Part shown: positions 1 to 10,856 of the stretch, piece after piece | How the letters are laid out: each line of letters begins with the position of its first letter | How positions within the stretch are numbered: the stretch's first letter is position 1 | Assembly (NCBI RefSeq): GCF_000328475.2 | Contig: NC_026482.1 | Coordinates: 868,001-932,000, forward strand | Length of the DNA: 64,000 bases | From: Mycosarcoma maydis | Taxonomy: Eukaryota; Basidiomycota; Ustilaginomycetes; Ustilaginales | Direction: 5' to 3' | Position numbers and translations under genes: made by a program | The notes under the pieces: generated by a model | Database searches by the model: none | The model's input: only the letters and a program-made list of their open reading frames with translations | What the model was told of the DNA's origin: nothing

Positions 1-2
1 CC

Positions 3-1502
3 GCCTACAGCTCAAGTGCGGGCGACGCCTCTGTTGCCGGTCTATCCACATCAGCTTCTGGCAATTTCCTTGCGAATCAACGGCCCATGTTCGGAACGGG
101 CTTCAACTTTTCCCACCAGTCCGGGTTCACATCACCAACTAATCCAGGTCCTGCCGCAGTGATGATCCCCGGAATAGCAAGTGCCTCGGACTCCTCTGCA
201 TCTTCAGCTACAGGCTCTCGCAGGTCGTCGGCCGCCGATGACCCGTTCGCCGAGCTGCAGCAGTTTCAACAAGTTAATGCCAAGTCGTCTGGAGCTGGGC
301 AAACTAACCACGCTGGCAATCTTGGGGCTGACTCGATGCAGAACTTTGCTGATCAGTTCTCCAATTCTCCCGGCGATGCCGCGCAGTGGAACGTCGACTG
401 GGATCTAGGCAACATCTCGGACTCTGGGCTTCAATCGGAGGACGTCAATGAGCTGCTCGCCTCTTTGCCGCTCTCACATTCCCCTTGGGCCGGCGATCTC
501 CATCATGCACCCACCGCTACCGGCACCGATGTTGCCAGTGGACAGAGTACCGCTTTCATGGGTGCTAACGAGGCACATATACCACCAACCCAACTTCATC
601 AGCTCGAGACGAACAGCAATCTGTCAGGGAACAACGCATTCGCCGGACCAGGACCGACTGCAGACGATGTCGTTCTCGGTCAGATGAACACTCTTGACGG
701 TCTCGCTCAGCCGCAGCAATCTCAGGGCCAGCGCCTGCCGAGCAGCAATCAAGTGGGCAATGCCTCGAATACCGATGGCAGCGTGTCATTTGCCAGCGTG
801 ACCTACGGTGATCCGCTCGTTCGCGAAGGTAGAGAAGGTTCACCCGACTCGCTTGAGCTGCAACGCGAGCAGACATTCACCGCCAAGGATGTCGGCAAAC
901 GGCTCGCACGCGATGGGCCCGACAACGACAAGGACGTAGAAGAGTCTGACGACGATCAACGTCGTCGTTCCACCGATACGCTGCGTCACGCTGAAGGTGC
1001 ACTCGACTTGGCGCTCGAATCGGTTGAAGACACACGTGCTTTGGCCTTTGCGCAACAGTTTCAGCGCGATGTAGATTCGGACGATGACTCGGACGAGGAA
1101 GCGGATGAGGATGGATACGAAGAGGACGAAGAGGACGACAATGAGCCCGACTATGAGCTCGATGGAACTGTGCAGGATTTCAACTTTCAGCAGGTGTTGG
1201 ACGAATTGCAAAGCACCGAAGGGATCTCGGGCGAATTCTTCGATGGGCCGTTTGACGGCGGCATCGGTGCAACACCTGGTGCCCCTGTTCAGCCGGGTCT
1301 CGAAGCCAACGATCTGTCTCTATACCCCGACTTGGGCAGGTCAGTTGTCAGTCGCCAGCAGCATTTGGCGGCGCAGGCGTCGAACAGTTCACCAATCGAC
1401 GGCGTTCGGGGACATGCAGGTGGCGCTGCTGCTGCTGCGGGACTGATGAACCAGGTCTGGAATGGTGGAATGCCGGTGGATCAGCAGCGGCAGCAGCATT
1501 AG
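3..1502 (+). CDS. Acidic low-complexity protein, C-terminal part (5' partial)
   Basis: The reading frame is open from base 3, with no stop before the first in-window ATG at 87, so the gene almost certainly starts outside the window; 499 codons are visible. The protein is Ser/Gly/Gln/Asn-rich in its first half. A strongly acidic block follows (DDDSDEEADEDGYEEDEEDD, encoded around 1080-1145) and then a DFNFQQVLDEL segment with amphipathic character. Acidic stretches plus isolated hydrophobic segments are typical of activation domains or nuclear scaffolds, but no catalytic or DNA-binding domain is visible. I do not recognise the family. The tail is Gln-rich and ends at a TAG (1500-1502). It converges on NCS2, leaving 295 bp between the two stops. 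Confidence 0.75.
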   Translation, partial: AYSSSAGDASVAGLSTSASGNFLANQRPMFGTGFNFSHQSGFTSPTNPGPAAVMIPGIASASDSSASSATGSRRSSAADDPFAELQQFQQVNAKSSGAGQTNHAGNLGADSMQNFADQFSNSPGDAAQWNVDWDLGNISDSGLQSEDVNELLASLPLSHSPWAGDLHHAPTATGTDVASGQSTAFMGANEAHIPPTQLHQLETNSNLSGNNAFAGPGPTADDVVLGQMNTLDGLAQPQQSQGQRLPSSNQVGNASNTDGSVSFASVTYGDPLVREGREGSPDSLELQREQTFTAKDVGKRLARDGPDNDKDVEESDDDQRRRSTDTLRHAEGALDLALESVEDTRALAFAQQFQRDVDSDDDSDEEADEDGYEEDEEDDNEPDYELDGTVQDFNFQQVLDELQSTEGISGEFFDGPFDGGIGATPGAPVQPGLEANDLSLYPDLGRSVVSRQQHLAAQASNSSPIDGVRGHAGGAAAAAGLMNQVWNGGMPVDQQRQQH

Positions 1503-1797
1503 CAGGCGCCTTCCGTCGAGTCTTACTACCAATCACGAATGCTGGTACCGAGCCGACTACGCCACACCTGCGAGCCACGTTTAGCGAAACAATCGCCACT
1601 CACACATAGCTGTCGTGACCATACCGCTCGTTTCGGGGCTTTGGTCGAGGTTGGGACAGTGTCGATCTCTTTCTTCATCGTCACAGCCACGTACGTGTTG
1701 GTTAATGACAAAGCTGCGCATCTAACACGTTACATGTGATTGGGTGGAAGAGTGAGTATGTGCCGACTGATTGTGGTCTGGTGAATGGAGCGTGTGT

Positions 1798-3861
1798 TTA
1801 TTCGATCAGAAACTCGCTGATGTGCGCCTTGATTTGGGACGGCTTGAGTGGCTGTGGGATGGGGTTTGGCATGTTGTGCGTGGCACAAGCGGCTTGATTG
1901 GTTTTGTGCTCAGGGGGAAGCTCGTGGTCGTCTGCGAGCGGTCTCGAGGCGATGTGGTGTGGATGTTGCGCACCAGCATGGTGAGTCGAACGGTGGATGT
2001 GGTGTAACACGGTGGACGGTAACATGGCTGGATGTGCTGACGAAATTGCGGGTGAGAGAACGAGTAAACATGCGTAGCAGAGGTGGTTGCACAATTCGAG
2101 CCAGTCTGCTTGCTCGCTACTCTGGCACGTAGCTTGCGTTTCGACAGTCTGTCGACTACGAGGCGCAGTTTCTGCTAAGGATGAGATCGTGATATCTCTC
2201 TTCCACCACCTCGCTTTCGGATGTTGGCTCGGCATTGCACAAAGTGCGCAGCCATTGATCGAGTTCCATCGTACGCAGTTGGCACTTAGCTGCGCCAGCT
2301 TGATCCCGCGTGATCCGATCCTTGGCTCGCACTGCGTCTCAGCGAGTGTCACATTCGCCATCCGGTGCGTGAGGCGCGACGATAGAGATACGCTCGGTCC
2401 AACGTCCCGAAATGCGCTCGTTGAATGCGCAACATCTGTCCAAGTGGTGGTGGGAAAGCCAGGAGCCCCGTTGAGGACGAGCTTACTGCCCGTTTTGCCG
2501 ATCGTAGTCACCGTGCTGGGTACGCCTTTTTCAAGGTTGAGGATAAACGTCTCGGTCAGCCTGGCGATAGAGCTCTTATCCATAGCTGGAGTGGAGCTGT
2601 TGGAGGCTAGGATGCCAGTGGTCGACACGGTAGGTGCGACGATGGGTTGCTCGGGCTGCAATGGATCGAGGTTGAGTTGGGACGTGTAGAAAACGACTTC
2701 TTGGAGAAGGTGCGTTTTCAATGGTCGCACGATCAGGAGGTCATCGATCCACGCTGCGTCAGATCCCTGGACGGGTATCTTGTGACCTGCACCTTTGGCT
2801 AGGTCTTCGATCAGGCGGATCGAGATCCGCGTCGCTGTGTCTCCGAGCAAGAGTGCAGCGCAATCGTACTGTTTCGCGGTGCGTCGTAGCAGCGTTGAGA
2901 TGAAAATTCGATGCAGATCTTCAATTCGGGTTCTGGCTGATGCTGCGCCTGTGCGAGGCGTATCTACGGGGCAAAGCGATGAGAAGAGGTCCTTGAGCGC
3001 CTGTCTTGGATCAGAGACGTCCGAGATACTAGCCGAGACCTGCTGGTGGTCCACATCGACCGATCTCCAAGCCACACCCTGAAATCCGCCGTCATCATCC
3101 GCACGGAAAACATCGTGCAGCTTCAGCCCGACAAAATGTAGGTCCGCACAGCCTTCCTCTTCCACCATTCTACGTGCCTGCTCCGTCCGATCCACACCGT
3201 TCGGTACCACAGCGCTGTCGTCTATGTAAAACACGTAGATCTTGCCCACTTCGTTGAACCTTCCGGCTGCGGTAGATGCACCACGCATCGATTTAGATGA
3301 GATCGAAGCTGTGCCGCTGTCGTTATCGTTGTTGTTGCTGTCGACGACTTGGCCACGAGCCTTTCTGCGCCGTGTGTCTCGGTTGGTGAAAGCGGTAGCG
3401 GGTCGAAAGTACTGCGTGGCCGAGCGCAGGAGCGCTCTTGAGCTAATACCGCCTGAGAAGGCGATGGCGATGTTAGCCGAGACATTCTCTTCGGCGTTTC
3501 CGCTGCCATTGCTGACGTGCTTGATGCGCCGTTTGGTTGTTGCTTCTCCATTTGCGGCTGGAGGAAACGTAGAAGTGGACGAGGAAAACGTCTGTCTTGA
3601 TTCGGCGGGGCTCCCAGCTGCAGAGCTCGCTGCTTTCGCTGCAGCGACGTATTTAGAGAGCCCTGCACCACGTGCATACTCAAGTCCGGCTTTTGCTTTT
3701 TGGTAGAAGACAGCAAGCGCACAAGCTTGGCAGTAGATTGAATCGCGAAGGATGGTGATCGCAGGGTTGGTTTTGCACCGAACACATGTGGTGGACGGGT
3801 GGGTCCCATGAGCCGTCACTGCGTCAGAAGGCGGTGGATCATCAGGTTGTGGACACGGCAT
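1798..3861 (-). CDS. NCS2: Cytoplasmic tRNA 2-thiolation protein 2 (Ncs2/Ctu2)
   Basis: Partner of Ncs6/Ctu1 in the cytosolic complex that thiolates wobble U34 of tRNA Lys, Glu and Gln, using sulfur relayed by Urm1. The N-terminus has two CxxC pairs (Cys26/29 and Cys44/47 of 687 aa) in the family pattern CVRC...YCQAC. Near residue 135 is FSGGISSRALL, the degenerate PP-loop of Ncs2. Further on is ALLLGDTATRISIRLIEDLA, and near the C-terminus another zinc-type pair (CALC) with LCYAC. The protein ends in an acidic/hydrophobic tail (ISEFLIE) like other family members. I chose the ATG at 3861 because translation upstream of it is not family-like. Yeast Ncs2 is shorter (about 490 aa); the extra length is low-complexity sequence. 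It diverges from KAE1, another tRNA-modification gene. Confidence 0.9.
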   Translation of the reverse strand: MPCPQPDDPPPSDAVTAHGTHPSTTCVRCKTNPAITILRDSIYCQACALAVFYQKAKAGLEYARGAGLSKYVAAAKAASSAAGSPAESRQTFSSSTSTFPPAANGEATTKRRIKHVSNGSGNAEENVSANIAIAFSGGISSRALLRSATQYFRPATAFTNRDTRRRKARGQVVDSNNNDNDSGTASISSKSMRGASTAAGRFNEVGKIYVFYIDDSAVVPNGVDRTEQARRMVEEEGCADLHFVGLKLHDVFRADDDGGFQGVAWRSVDVDHQQVSASISDVSDPRQALKDLFSSLCPVDTPRTGAASARTRIEDLHRIFISTLLRRTAKQYDCAALLLGDTATRISIRLIEDLAKGAGHKIPVQGSDAAWIDDLLIVRPLKTHLLQEVVFYTSQLNLDPLQPEQPIVAPTVSTTGILASNSSTPAMDKSSIARLTETFILNLEKGVPSTVTTIGKTGSKLVLNGAPGFPTTTWTDVAHSTSAFRDVGPSVSLSSRLTHRMANVTLAETQCEPRIGSRGIKLAQLSANCVRWNSINGCALCAMPSQHPKARWWKRDITISSLAETAPRSRQTVETQATCQSSEQADWLELCNHLCYACLLVLSPAISSAHPAMLPSTVLHHIHRSTHHAGAQHPHHIASRPLADDHELPPEHKTNQAACATHNMPNPIPQPLKPSQIKAHISEFLIE

Positions 3862-4320
3862 GTTGCAGCGGATAGAAGGATGATCAAAGTGAAGAGAAGG
3901 GTGGGAGTAAAGAAACGTCAAAGGGTGACGATCCGAAGGATGTGTCTCTCTGAGTGTGGAGGCGTTTACCTTGTTCGCAAGTCACCGTCACGAGTCTGTT
4001 TGGGGAAAGCACATTCGTGATTCACGATATTGAGGTGTCGTCCCTGTCTTGAGAAATTATTCGTAGTCACTTAGCTGTGAGTTATTTTCTGCCTCAGAAA
4101 GCAAAATTTTGGTAGTAGCGTTCGGATCTCGGAGTAACTTAACCAAGAAACAAAGGCAGATTCGTAATTGTGATTGGAAATGCGCCAGCCGCTCTGGCTA
4201 GCTGTTACTTGTTACTCTGTGACTGCTGACTACCACCGAGCCCATCATCACTGTTCGTCAGGCTACAGTTAGTTGCGTCCAGCAGCTACTTGCACAGCAA
4301 CATCTTGTACAGCAGCAACA
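3862..4320. promoter_or_regulatory. Shared divergent promoter region NCS2/KAE1
   Basis: 459 bp separate the two start codons, so both tRNA-modification genes must draw on this segment. It holds an AAAATTTT palindrome at 4103-4110, also seen upstream of NOC2 in this window, and a TTCGTGATTCACGA-type smut intergenic repeat at about 4014-4027. No protein-coding signal is evident. Co-regulation is inferred from geometry only. Confidence 0.5.
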
Positions 4321-5676
4321 ATGCCTTCGAGGACTCGCGTACGGAAACCCGACCCGCTGCCATACCCAACGAGGCCATACCTCGCGCTAGGTCTCGAAGG
4401 AAGCGCCAACAAGCTAGGCGCCGGTATCGTGCTGCACAAGCCATTCGACCCTTCTGCACCTTCATCTTCTTCTACTTCAGTACCTTCGTCGATCTCCTCT
4501 CGATCTGTGGGTCGAGTTGAAATCCTCTCCAATGTTCGCCACACGTACGTCACGCCACCCGGCTCGGGCTTCCAGCCAAGCGATACCGCCAAACACCACA
4601 AGGAATGGATCATCCGAGTCATCTCCGAAGCTGTTCGTCGCTCTGGTATCAAGTCATTAGCAGATGTCGACTGCATCTGCTACACCAAGGGCCCCGGAAT
4701 GGGTGCCCCGCTTCAGAGCGTCGCTGTCGTAGCTCGCACGCTTGCTCTCATGTATAGCAAACCACTGGTCGGCGTCAACCACTGCGTTGGTCACATTGAA
4801 ATGGGAAGGACTATCACTGGTGCACACAATCCTGTTGTCCTCTATGTCTCAGGTGGAAACACACAGGTGATCGCATACTCTGCGCAAAAGTATCGCATCT
4901 TTGGCGAAACCCTCGACATTGCCGTGGGTAACTGTCTCGACCGGTTCGCGAGAGTCATTGGGTTGAGCAACGACCCAAGTCCAGGACAGAACATTGAAAA
5001 GGAAGCCAGGAAGGGTACCAAGCTCCTACCGCTGCCATATACCACCAAGGGAATGGATGTGAGTCTCGCCGGCATTCTCAGTGCAACAGAGGCATACACA
5101 CGGGACAAGCGCTTCAAACCCAATGCTCACGTTGAGTACAACGATGCAGCAGTCGGAAGCTTGGCAAATGGTGACGTGTGGACGGGAGAAGGAGGTGGAA
5201 AGCATATCATCAACATATCTGACAACGCTCCAACACTAACATCGGATGCAGATGCAGACGCACCAACTGCGCGTACCGATGCTGATGTCGACGTCTCCCA
5301 ATCCGGCGTCTCTCAGCTGGATTCTAGCGTCGACACCATCACCCCTGCCGACTTGTGCTTTTCGCTGCAGGAGCACATCTTTTCTATGCTCGTAGAGATC
5401 ACGGAGCGCGCTATGGCACATATCGGTTCCAAAGAGGTGCTCATCGTGGGTGGCGTCGGGAGCAACCAACGGCTGCAACAGATGATGGGCGTCATGGCCA
5501 GCGAGCGCGGTGGAAGCGTGTTTGCGACAGACGAGAGGTTCTGTATCGACAATGGCATCATGATTGCTCATGCGGGCCTGCTGAGCCACAGGATGGGGCT
5601 AGACACGAGTTTGGACAAGAGTACGGTTACGCAAAGATTTCGGACGGACACGCCCAATATTACATGGCGGGCGTGA
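4321..5676 (+). CDS. KAE1: tRNA N6-adenosine threonylcarbamoyltransferase, KEOPS catalytic subunit Kae1
   Basis: Transfers the threonylcarbamoyl group to A37 of ANN-decoding tRNAs as the catalytic subunit of the KEOPS/EKC complex. The 451-aa protein has the ASKHA-fold signatures of Kae1/[18 protein letters not shown] near the start, the metal-binding HxxxH (His154 and His158 in [11 protein letters not shown]), [14 protein letters not shown], a [10 protein letters not shown] segment, and the C-terminal [11 protein letters not shown] and [13 protein letters not shown] motifs. The ATG at 4321 begins directly before the conserved N-terminus. Two insertions relative to yeast Kae1 (386 aa) are visible: a Ser-rich loop near residue 50 and an acidic linker around residues 270-340 rich in D/A/T. 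No mitochondrial presequence is visible, so this is the cytosolic/nuclear form rather than Qri7. It diverges from NCS2. Confidence 0.95.
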   Translation: MPSRTRVRKPDPLPYPTRPYLALGLEGSANKLGAGIVLHKPFDPSAPSSSSTSVPSSISSRSVGRVEILSNVRHTYVTPPGSGFQPSDTAKHHKEWIIRVISEAVRRSGIKSLADVDCICYTKGPGMGAPLQSVAVVARTLALMYSKPLVGVNHCVGHIEMGRTITGAHNPVVLYVSGGNTQVIAYSAQKYRIFGETLDIAVGNCLDRFARVIGLSNDPSPGQNIEKEARKGTKLLPLPYTTKGMDVSLAGILSATEAYTRDKRFKPNAHVEYNDAAVGSLANGDVWTGEGGGKHIINISDNAPTLTSDADADAPTARTDADVDVSQSGVSQLDSSVDTITPADLCFSLQEHIFSMLVEITERAMAHIGSKEVLIVGGVGSNQRLQQMMGVMASERGGSVFATDERFCIDNGIMIAHAGLLSHRMGLDTSLDKSTVTQRFRTDTPNITWRA

Positions 5677-6165
5677 CCACGCTGTTTGCTCGTGCAGTGC
5701 CATTTTCCCAATCGTCAGAGCAGTGTACACAAGCTCCCTTGAGAAGGTTTGCGAGAGATGAGAAATCTGCCTAATGGAACGACACTCCGAGACTGTGGGG
5801 TGGGATCTCGTTGTCCCTCTGCGTAACGGGTGCCAAAGAGGAGCGTGGAGGAGAGAGCACGAGCCAAGGTGCAAGTTCACGACTCGTGACTGCGTATGTC
5901 AGAGCGTGTTGCGCGACTTTGGGATCTATGGAAATCCAGGGTCCTTTTTGAAAGCACAGATCGTGAATTACCACGAATCGTGCGTGAATCGTGAATAATG
6001 GTGACCTGTTGCGGCCAAAAAGCGTTTCGTGGTGGAACAGCGTGTCGTTGTTCGCACATCCAGGTGAAGCGACAATCGTCACTTGAACGCTTAGCTCGAC
6101 CACCATCACTTTACATTGTTGCAGCATTGTTCATCGCTGCTGCTGGTTTGAGCGGACTTGCGACC
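5677..6165. other. Intergenic KAE1-ATG5 with heptamer-type repeats
   Basis: No gene is supported here. Bases 5961-5997 carry several copies of the TCGTGAAT/CACGAATC intergenic motif. An in-frame ATG at 5998 precedes ATG5, but the intervening translation is not family-like. Confidence 0.5.
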
Positions 6166-7689
6166 ATGAGCCAAGTGCCGGTGGCTAGCTCGCAGCAGCG
6201 CTCCGTTTCCGCAGGCAATCACCCTTCCTCTTCTTCTACTTCTTCCTCCTTCGCCGTGCCATTTTCATCAACATCAGCTACATCAACCCCGCTCCTTGCT
6301 CAGGGCTCGCTCCACGCAGGTAGCCCAACATCGAATCATCTTTCATCATCACCCTACGCTGCAGCGGGTTCTCTACCCGCCGCTGCCACGCCTGCATCAC
6401 TGTCCCACCAGCATAGCTCGTCGCTTGTTGGGACACCGGCCATCCTCGCCACAACTTCGTTTCGAAAGCTCGTCTGGGACGGCACCATCCCGATCTGTGT
6501 CTCAGTAGACCCAGCTGAACTACCGCCAGGCTCCGATGCAACCATCGACTCGACGTACCTCGTGGTGCCTCGGATCAGCTATCTCCCGCTCATTATCGCT
6601 GACGTCAGGAGGAATCTGCTCGAATTGGTCTTGGAACAGCCTGCGCTCAACGTTCTTAATGAAAAGGAGCTCTGGTTCGAATATGAGGGTCAACCGTTGA
6701 GATGGCATTGGCAGATTGGGTTGCTCTACGACTACCACACTTCGAATCCAGCTCGCACTGCGATTGCATATCAGTCGTCATCAACCAACACGACTGGGCT
6801 AGGCTCTCTGCGCCCCAATACCCCTTTGATACCGCAGGGCGGATCGGATACCGAATTTTCATCGGCAGCGCAACCGTCGCGACTTCCATGGAACATTCGG
6901 CTGCGGCTGTCAAAACTGCCTGTAGAACGACTGCACAGCAACTCGGGGCTCGAGTCCTGCAAGACATCGTTTATGTCGATGATCAAAGAGGCCGATTTTG
7001 TACGCTATGGATCTACCAAAAAGGTGGTCAACCTCCGAAAACAGGAGCAAGACACGCTGTGGGACAGTGTCGTTTCGCACGACTACGAGCTATTCTGGAG
7101 TATTGCCAACAAGCTGGTCCCTAATGCAGGCGTATCTGGCTCTGATGCCGCAGCTGGCAACGGTCTGGCCTTGGGGCGATCTCCAATTGCAGCGCGCACA
7201 ATGTCTCTGAACCTCGGTGGCACTCAGGAGGATCGAACGAACGCGTCGGCTCAACGCAGCTTGACGACACTGCAGAACGAGTCACAAGCAAGTCTTGCAC
7301 CTAGCACGTTGTCGACCTTGACCAGCACCACCTCTTCCGATCCAACGTCGGCAACCAACAGCACACCGACGTCTAGTGCAGGCAACTCGGTGCGCAGCAT
7401 TCCCATCCGATTTTTCCTACCGGATAACGCACCAATTGTACAAGAGCCAGTGCCGCCCACGCTCGACGACGGCAGAGCAAACACACTAGCTGCCGTGCTT
7501 TCGGCGCTGTTCCCCTTGCTGTTTCCCCCGCCCCCGAGCTTCAGCAGCTTCCAAGCGCCCGCACCGCCGCTGGCTTATGCGCTGGTACAGGGCGTCAGGA
7601 TGCCCTTGGATACAGAGATCGCTTGGTTAGGAAGCGCTCTTGTAGGACCAGATGGCTGGGTCTCAGTAGTGGTTGGATTGGTGAGCTGA
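6166..7689 (+). CDS. ATG5: Autophagy protein Atg5
   Basis: Atg5 is joined covalently to Atg12 and, with Atg16, forms the E3-like complex that drives lipidation of Atg8 on the phagophore. After a Ser/Thr-rich N-terminal tail of about 95 residues comes the family start KLVWDGTIPICVSVDP. The first ubiquitin-like fold follows, then the helical WHWQIGLLYDYH and PWNIRLRLSKLP segments. The conjugation site is in SFMSMIKEADFVRYGS, the lysine being Lys274 (AAA at 6985-6987). A variable Ser/Thr-rich linker precedes the C-terminal ubiquitin-like fold (IPIRFFL to GWVSVVVGL). Yeast Atg5 is 294 aa; the 507 aa here come from disordered insertions. The ATG at 6166 (context CGACCATGA) is preferred over an in-frame ATG at 5998, whose extra 56 residues look like leader sequence. 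Confidence 0.92.
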   Translation: MSQVPVASSQQRSVSAGNHPSSSSTSSSFAVPFSSTSATSTPLLAQGSLHAGSPTSNHLSSSPYAAAGSLPAAATPASLSHQHSSSLVGTPAILATTSFRKLVWDGTIPICVSVDPAELPPGSDATIDSTYLVVPRISYLPLIIADVRRNLLELVLEQPALNVLNEKELWFEYEGQPLRWHWQIGLLYDYHTSNPARTAIAYQSSSTNTTGLGSLRPNTPLIPQGGSDTEFSSAAQPSRLPWNIRLRLSKLPVERLHSNSGLESCKTSFMSMIKEADFVRYGSTKKVVNLRKQEQDTLWDSVVSHDYELFWSIANKLVPNAGVSGSDAAAGNGLALGRSPIAARTMSLNLGGTQEDRTNASAQRSLTTLQNESQASLAPSTLSTLTSTTSSDPTSATNSTPTSSAGNSVRSIPIRFFLPDNAPIVQEPVPPTLDDGRANTLAAVLSALFPLLFPPPPSFSSFQAPAPPLAYALVQGVRMPLDTEIAWLGSALVGPDGWVSVVVGLVS

Positions 7690-8300
7690 CAATTCATGCC
7701 TGCGTACATCTGCACCGGGGTAGGCAAGTGATCATTCACAATTGAACTTCCCAGAGATACCGTGTGAGAAGTGAAACAATCATGGCATCGTGCGTGATTA
7801 CAGTGGTGCTGATACCAATCGTGAATCTCGATAGCACCGGTGTTGGCAACAAGGCCGAGGGCGATCATGATGGCCATCGTGCGTCACGCGCGTGGGATGC
7901 GGGGGCAAACGTGTTAGATTGATGAAAAACGGATCGGCGATCTTGATGAGGTTCACCGTTCACGGTTTCGTTTTTGCGTGTGAAGCGAAAGCTGGAATTC
8001 GGACGAGCAGATCACGCTGCACGCGCGCATCCAACTCTGACGCAGGCTGCTCATCGGTACCTTGGATCACGTACAGCATCAGCGGGTCATCGTGTTTTTG
8101 CCTTCAGTTGTGCATCTGAAGGCTTGCCACGCTTTCAAAGGACATTGCACGCGCATTCATTCAGCTGGTGACGACCGGTGTGTCTGGATCAGCAACTTTT
8201 CCGGCTCCTTTGCTCTGACGCGCGCGTCTAGAATCGCCCATCAGCTCGCGACTGTCGAGTGCGCCATCAAGTCGCAGTTACATTGTCACAGTCAACAAGC
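7690..8300. other. Intergenic ATG5-TAF12
   Basis: Tandem gene arrangement. Motif copies (ATCGTGCGTGATT, CCAATCGTGAATC) occur at about 7785-7830. The remainder is presumably the 3' end of ATG5 and the promoter/5' leader of TAF12. No convincing gene is visible. Confidence 0.4.
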
Positions 8301-10634
8301 ATGAACAACCAGGGTCAGCAAGCGCAGCAGGCGCAGCAGGCGCAGCAGGCGCAGCAGGCGCAGCAAGGCCAACAGCCTGGTCAACCGCAGACCGCCGCAC
8401 AGGCTGCTCAGTACAAGGCTGCGCTCATCCAGCAACAGCAGATCCAAGCCATGCGTGCTCAAGCGCTCGCGCAGCAGCAGGCTCAACAACAAGGCCAATC
8501 ATCGGCTCAAGTGCAACAGCCGCAGCAACAGCCGCAGCAACAGCCGCACCCCCAGCAGCCACAACAGCAGGCCGCAAATCTACAGGCTCTCCATGCGTTG
8601 GTACAGAACAACCCACAGGGTCTGGCTGCTTTGGTTCAAGCCGCACGCGAAGGCAGAATGAGTCCCGACCAGCTCGCTCAGCTCAAAGCGTTTATAGGCG
8701 CCCATCAGCAACAGCAACAGCAGCAGCAGCAGCAAAACAGGCCGCCCCAGCAGCAGAATCAGCAACAAGTTCGTCCCCCTCAACAGCAGCAGCAGCAAGC
8801 GCAGCCGAACTTGCAACAGCAACAGCAGATGGCAGCTGCACTCCAACAACAACTGCAGCAACAACAGCAACAGCAACGAAACGCACAAAATGCTCAACAA
8901 CAGCAGCAACAGCCTCAACAGCAGCCCCAACAGCAAAACCTTGGACTAGCACGTCCCCCTCAAGGCCCTGCGCAGCCACAGCTGCCCCAAAATGAGCAGG
9001 CTCTGCTGGAGCAATTCAATCGCATTGCACAGCCTCTCAGGATAAAGGTGCAGGCATTGGAGAGTGCGCTCAACAATCCGAACCTGAAACCGGACGAGAG
9101 GCAACAGTGCCAGAACGCGTTGCAGGAGACAAGAAATCAGCAGGCTGCGCTCGCCAAGCAGATCCAGATCGTCAGGGAGAGCTTTAGGCTCCAGCAGCAG
9201 CAGCAGCAGCAGCCGCAACAACAACAAAGGCAGCAGCAGCCGATGGGACAACAACAGATGCCACAAATGAATCCTGCGACGGCACAAGCGGGCACACCCC
9301 AGCAACAGCAACAGCAGCAGCAGCAAACGGCGAGTCCAGTCGTGCTTCCTACGGCGGCTACGGCGGCCGGAACCCCGGCGACGCCTGTGCCTGTACCACC
9401 ACCACCAGCAGCAGCAGCAGCGGCGGCGAGCACACCAGCGGCTACGGGAACGCCCAAGACGCAGGCGAAAGCTACACCCAAGGCACCGGCTAAGAGCAAA
9501 GCGGCACAGAAAAAGGAAAAGGAAGCCAAGGAGAAGGAGGAAAAGGAAAAGAAAGAAAAGGAGGCCAAGGAGACAAAGGCTGCCAAGGGCGGGGCTAAGG
9601 CTAAAGCTGCTGCGGCAGGAGGTACGAGTGCTTCTCCTGCTCCTACTGCTGCTCCTGCTCCCGCTTCTGCTTCTGCTGCGGCTACTGCAAAGGCTTCGCC
9701 TGTGACTGGGACGCCAGCCGCCGTGGGAGGGGCTGGATCTGCTGCTGGTGGAGGCGGTGCTCCTGGGGGTGCAGGCGCGGCGGGGAGCGCTATGATGACT
9801 CCTACCTCTGGGTCTGCTGGCGCTTCGGCGCCTGCTTCCGGCAGCGTAGCCCCCGGTGCACCGTTGGCGTCTCCCGCCGGCGCTGGCGGTGCGAATGCGC
9901 AAAATGCGGTGACAGCTATGTCGACCAACACGGCGGCGTCGTACGCTAACGCTGCCATCGCACCGGTGCTGAATGTAAATGCAACATGGACACCGGAGCC
10001 GTATCCGAATGCGAGTGGGCCACGATCGAGCATGACGGCCGGGCTGGGCGTGGCGGCTGTGCTGGGTACACCTGCGGTACTGACTCGGCCTACGCCGACG
10101 GAAGGAGGCCAAGAGGCTCTAGACGAGCTCTTGGGTCTATCGGCCAAGACGGCGAGTGTTGGAGCGGATGAACTGCTCGGCTTGCCCACTGACGATCCCG
10201 AGGTAGCGAGTGCAGCAGCGCTAACAGCGTCGGCGGCGCTGTCGTCTACTGCACTCCCCGCACTCGCGCTCCCGGCACTGCCGCTCTCCTCGACGCACGC
10301 CGCGCACGCCTCGGTCTCTACATCCGGCTCGATGCTCACCAAACGCAAAATCTCGGACCTCATCTCGGAACTCGACTCAAACGAAAAACTCTCCGGTGCC
10401 GTCGAAGACCTGCTCCTGGAACTCGCCGACGAATTCATCGACAGCGTCACCTCGATGTCGTGCAAACTCGCCAAACACAGACACGCCGACAAACTAGAAG
10501 TCAAAGATGTCCAGCTACATTTGGAGAGAAACTGGAACCTCCGAATCCCCTTTCCAGGTAGCGCCCCCATCGCCCCGCCCAGAGTCAAGCCAAACCCTGC
10601 CCCTGCTGCCAACCCTTTGGCCACCCACAAGTAA
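8301..10634 (+). CDS. TAF12: TFIID/SAGA histone-fold subunit Taf12
   Basis: Taf12 is a shared subunit of TFIID and SAGA that pairs with Taf4 or Ada1 through a histone fold. The diagnostic domain is at residues 678-755 of 777: [14 protein letters not shown], then [15 protein letters not shown], then [20 protein letters not shown], the last being the most conserved Taf12 signature. The start at 8301 opens directly into a glutamine-rich region that fills about 350 residues and is encoded by interspersed CAG and CAA codons. Next come a Lys/Glu charged block (near residues 405-435) and Ala/Gly/Pro-rich linkers. Most of the protein is therefore low complexity, with the conserved domain at the extreme C-terminus. 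Long antisense frames here are by-products of the CAG bias. Confidence 0.95.
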   Translation: MNNQGQQAQQAQQAQQAQQAQQGQQPGQPQTAAQAAQYKAALIQQQQIQAMRAQALAQQQAQQQGQSSAQVQQPQQQPQQQPHPQQPQQQAANLQALHALVQNNPQGLAALVQAAREGRMSPDQLAQLKAFIGAHQQQQQQQQQQNRPPQQQNQQQVRPPQQQQQQAQPNLQQQQQMAAALQQQLQQQQQQQRNAQNAQQQQQQPQQQPQQQNLGLARPPQGPAQPQLPQNEQALLEQFNRIAQPLRIKVQALESALNNPNLKPDERQQCQNALQETRNQQAALAKQIQIVRESFRLQQQQQQQPQQQQRQQQPMGQQQMPQMNPATAQAGTPQQQQQQQQQTASPVVLPTAATAAGTPATPVPVPPPPAAAAAAASTPAATGTPKTQAKATPKAPAKSKAAQKKEKEAKEKEEKEKKEKEAKETKAAKGGAKAKAAAAGGTSASPAPTAAPAPASASAAATAKASPVTGTPAAVGGAGSAAGGGGAPGGAGAAGSAMMTPTSGSAGASAPASGSVAPGAPLASPAGAGGANAQNAVTAMSTNTAASYANAAIAPVLNVNATWTPEPYPNASGPRSSMTAGLGVAAVLGTPAVLTRPTPTEGGQEALDELLGLSAKTASVGADELLGLPTDDPEVASAAALTASAALSSTALPALALPALPLSSTHAAHASVSTSGSMLTKRKISDLISELDSNEKLSGAVEDLLLELADEFIDSVTSMSCKLAKHRHADKLEVKDVQLHLERNWNLRIPFPGSAPIAPPRVKPNPAPAANPLATHK
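8310..9340 (+). repeat. CAG/CAA-rich coding microsatellites in TAF12
   Basis: Several runs of CAG/CAA triplets encode polyglutamine, for example around 8705-8735, 8780-8900 and 9194-9240. A (GCGCAGCAG)-type repeat lies at about 8320-8365. Because CAG and CAA are mixed, the tract is less prone to slippage than a pure CAG run. Length variation between isolates would be expected. Confidence 0.8.
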
Positions 10635-10856
10635 TCCGCCCCATCACCTCTGCTGTCCAATCCAATCCATCCACCCAGTCTGTGAGAGTGTCCGTCCGGC
10701 ATAGCAACCCGCTTCTGAGCGCGTCCGCGTCTCGCCATCAAGCCGAATCAGACGCCTGCATTACCTCATGTACACGTTGACGTGCAACTTTGAAAACAGA
10801 CCCGACACATACACCTCGATACACGACCATGCTGTGCTTCTGTGGTTCTGTGGTTC

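Noticed and set aside
2087..2689. 200-residue + strand frame inside NCS2
   Set aside because: Lies entirely opposite conserved NCS2 sequence and lacks any family features.
9137..10741. 534-residue minus-strand frame opposite TAF12
   Set aside because: It mirrors the CAG/GCN-biased TAF12 coding strand (poly-Cys/Leu/Ala/Ser), has no domain, and the sense strand has a clear histone fold.
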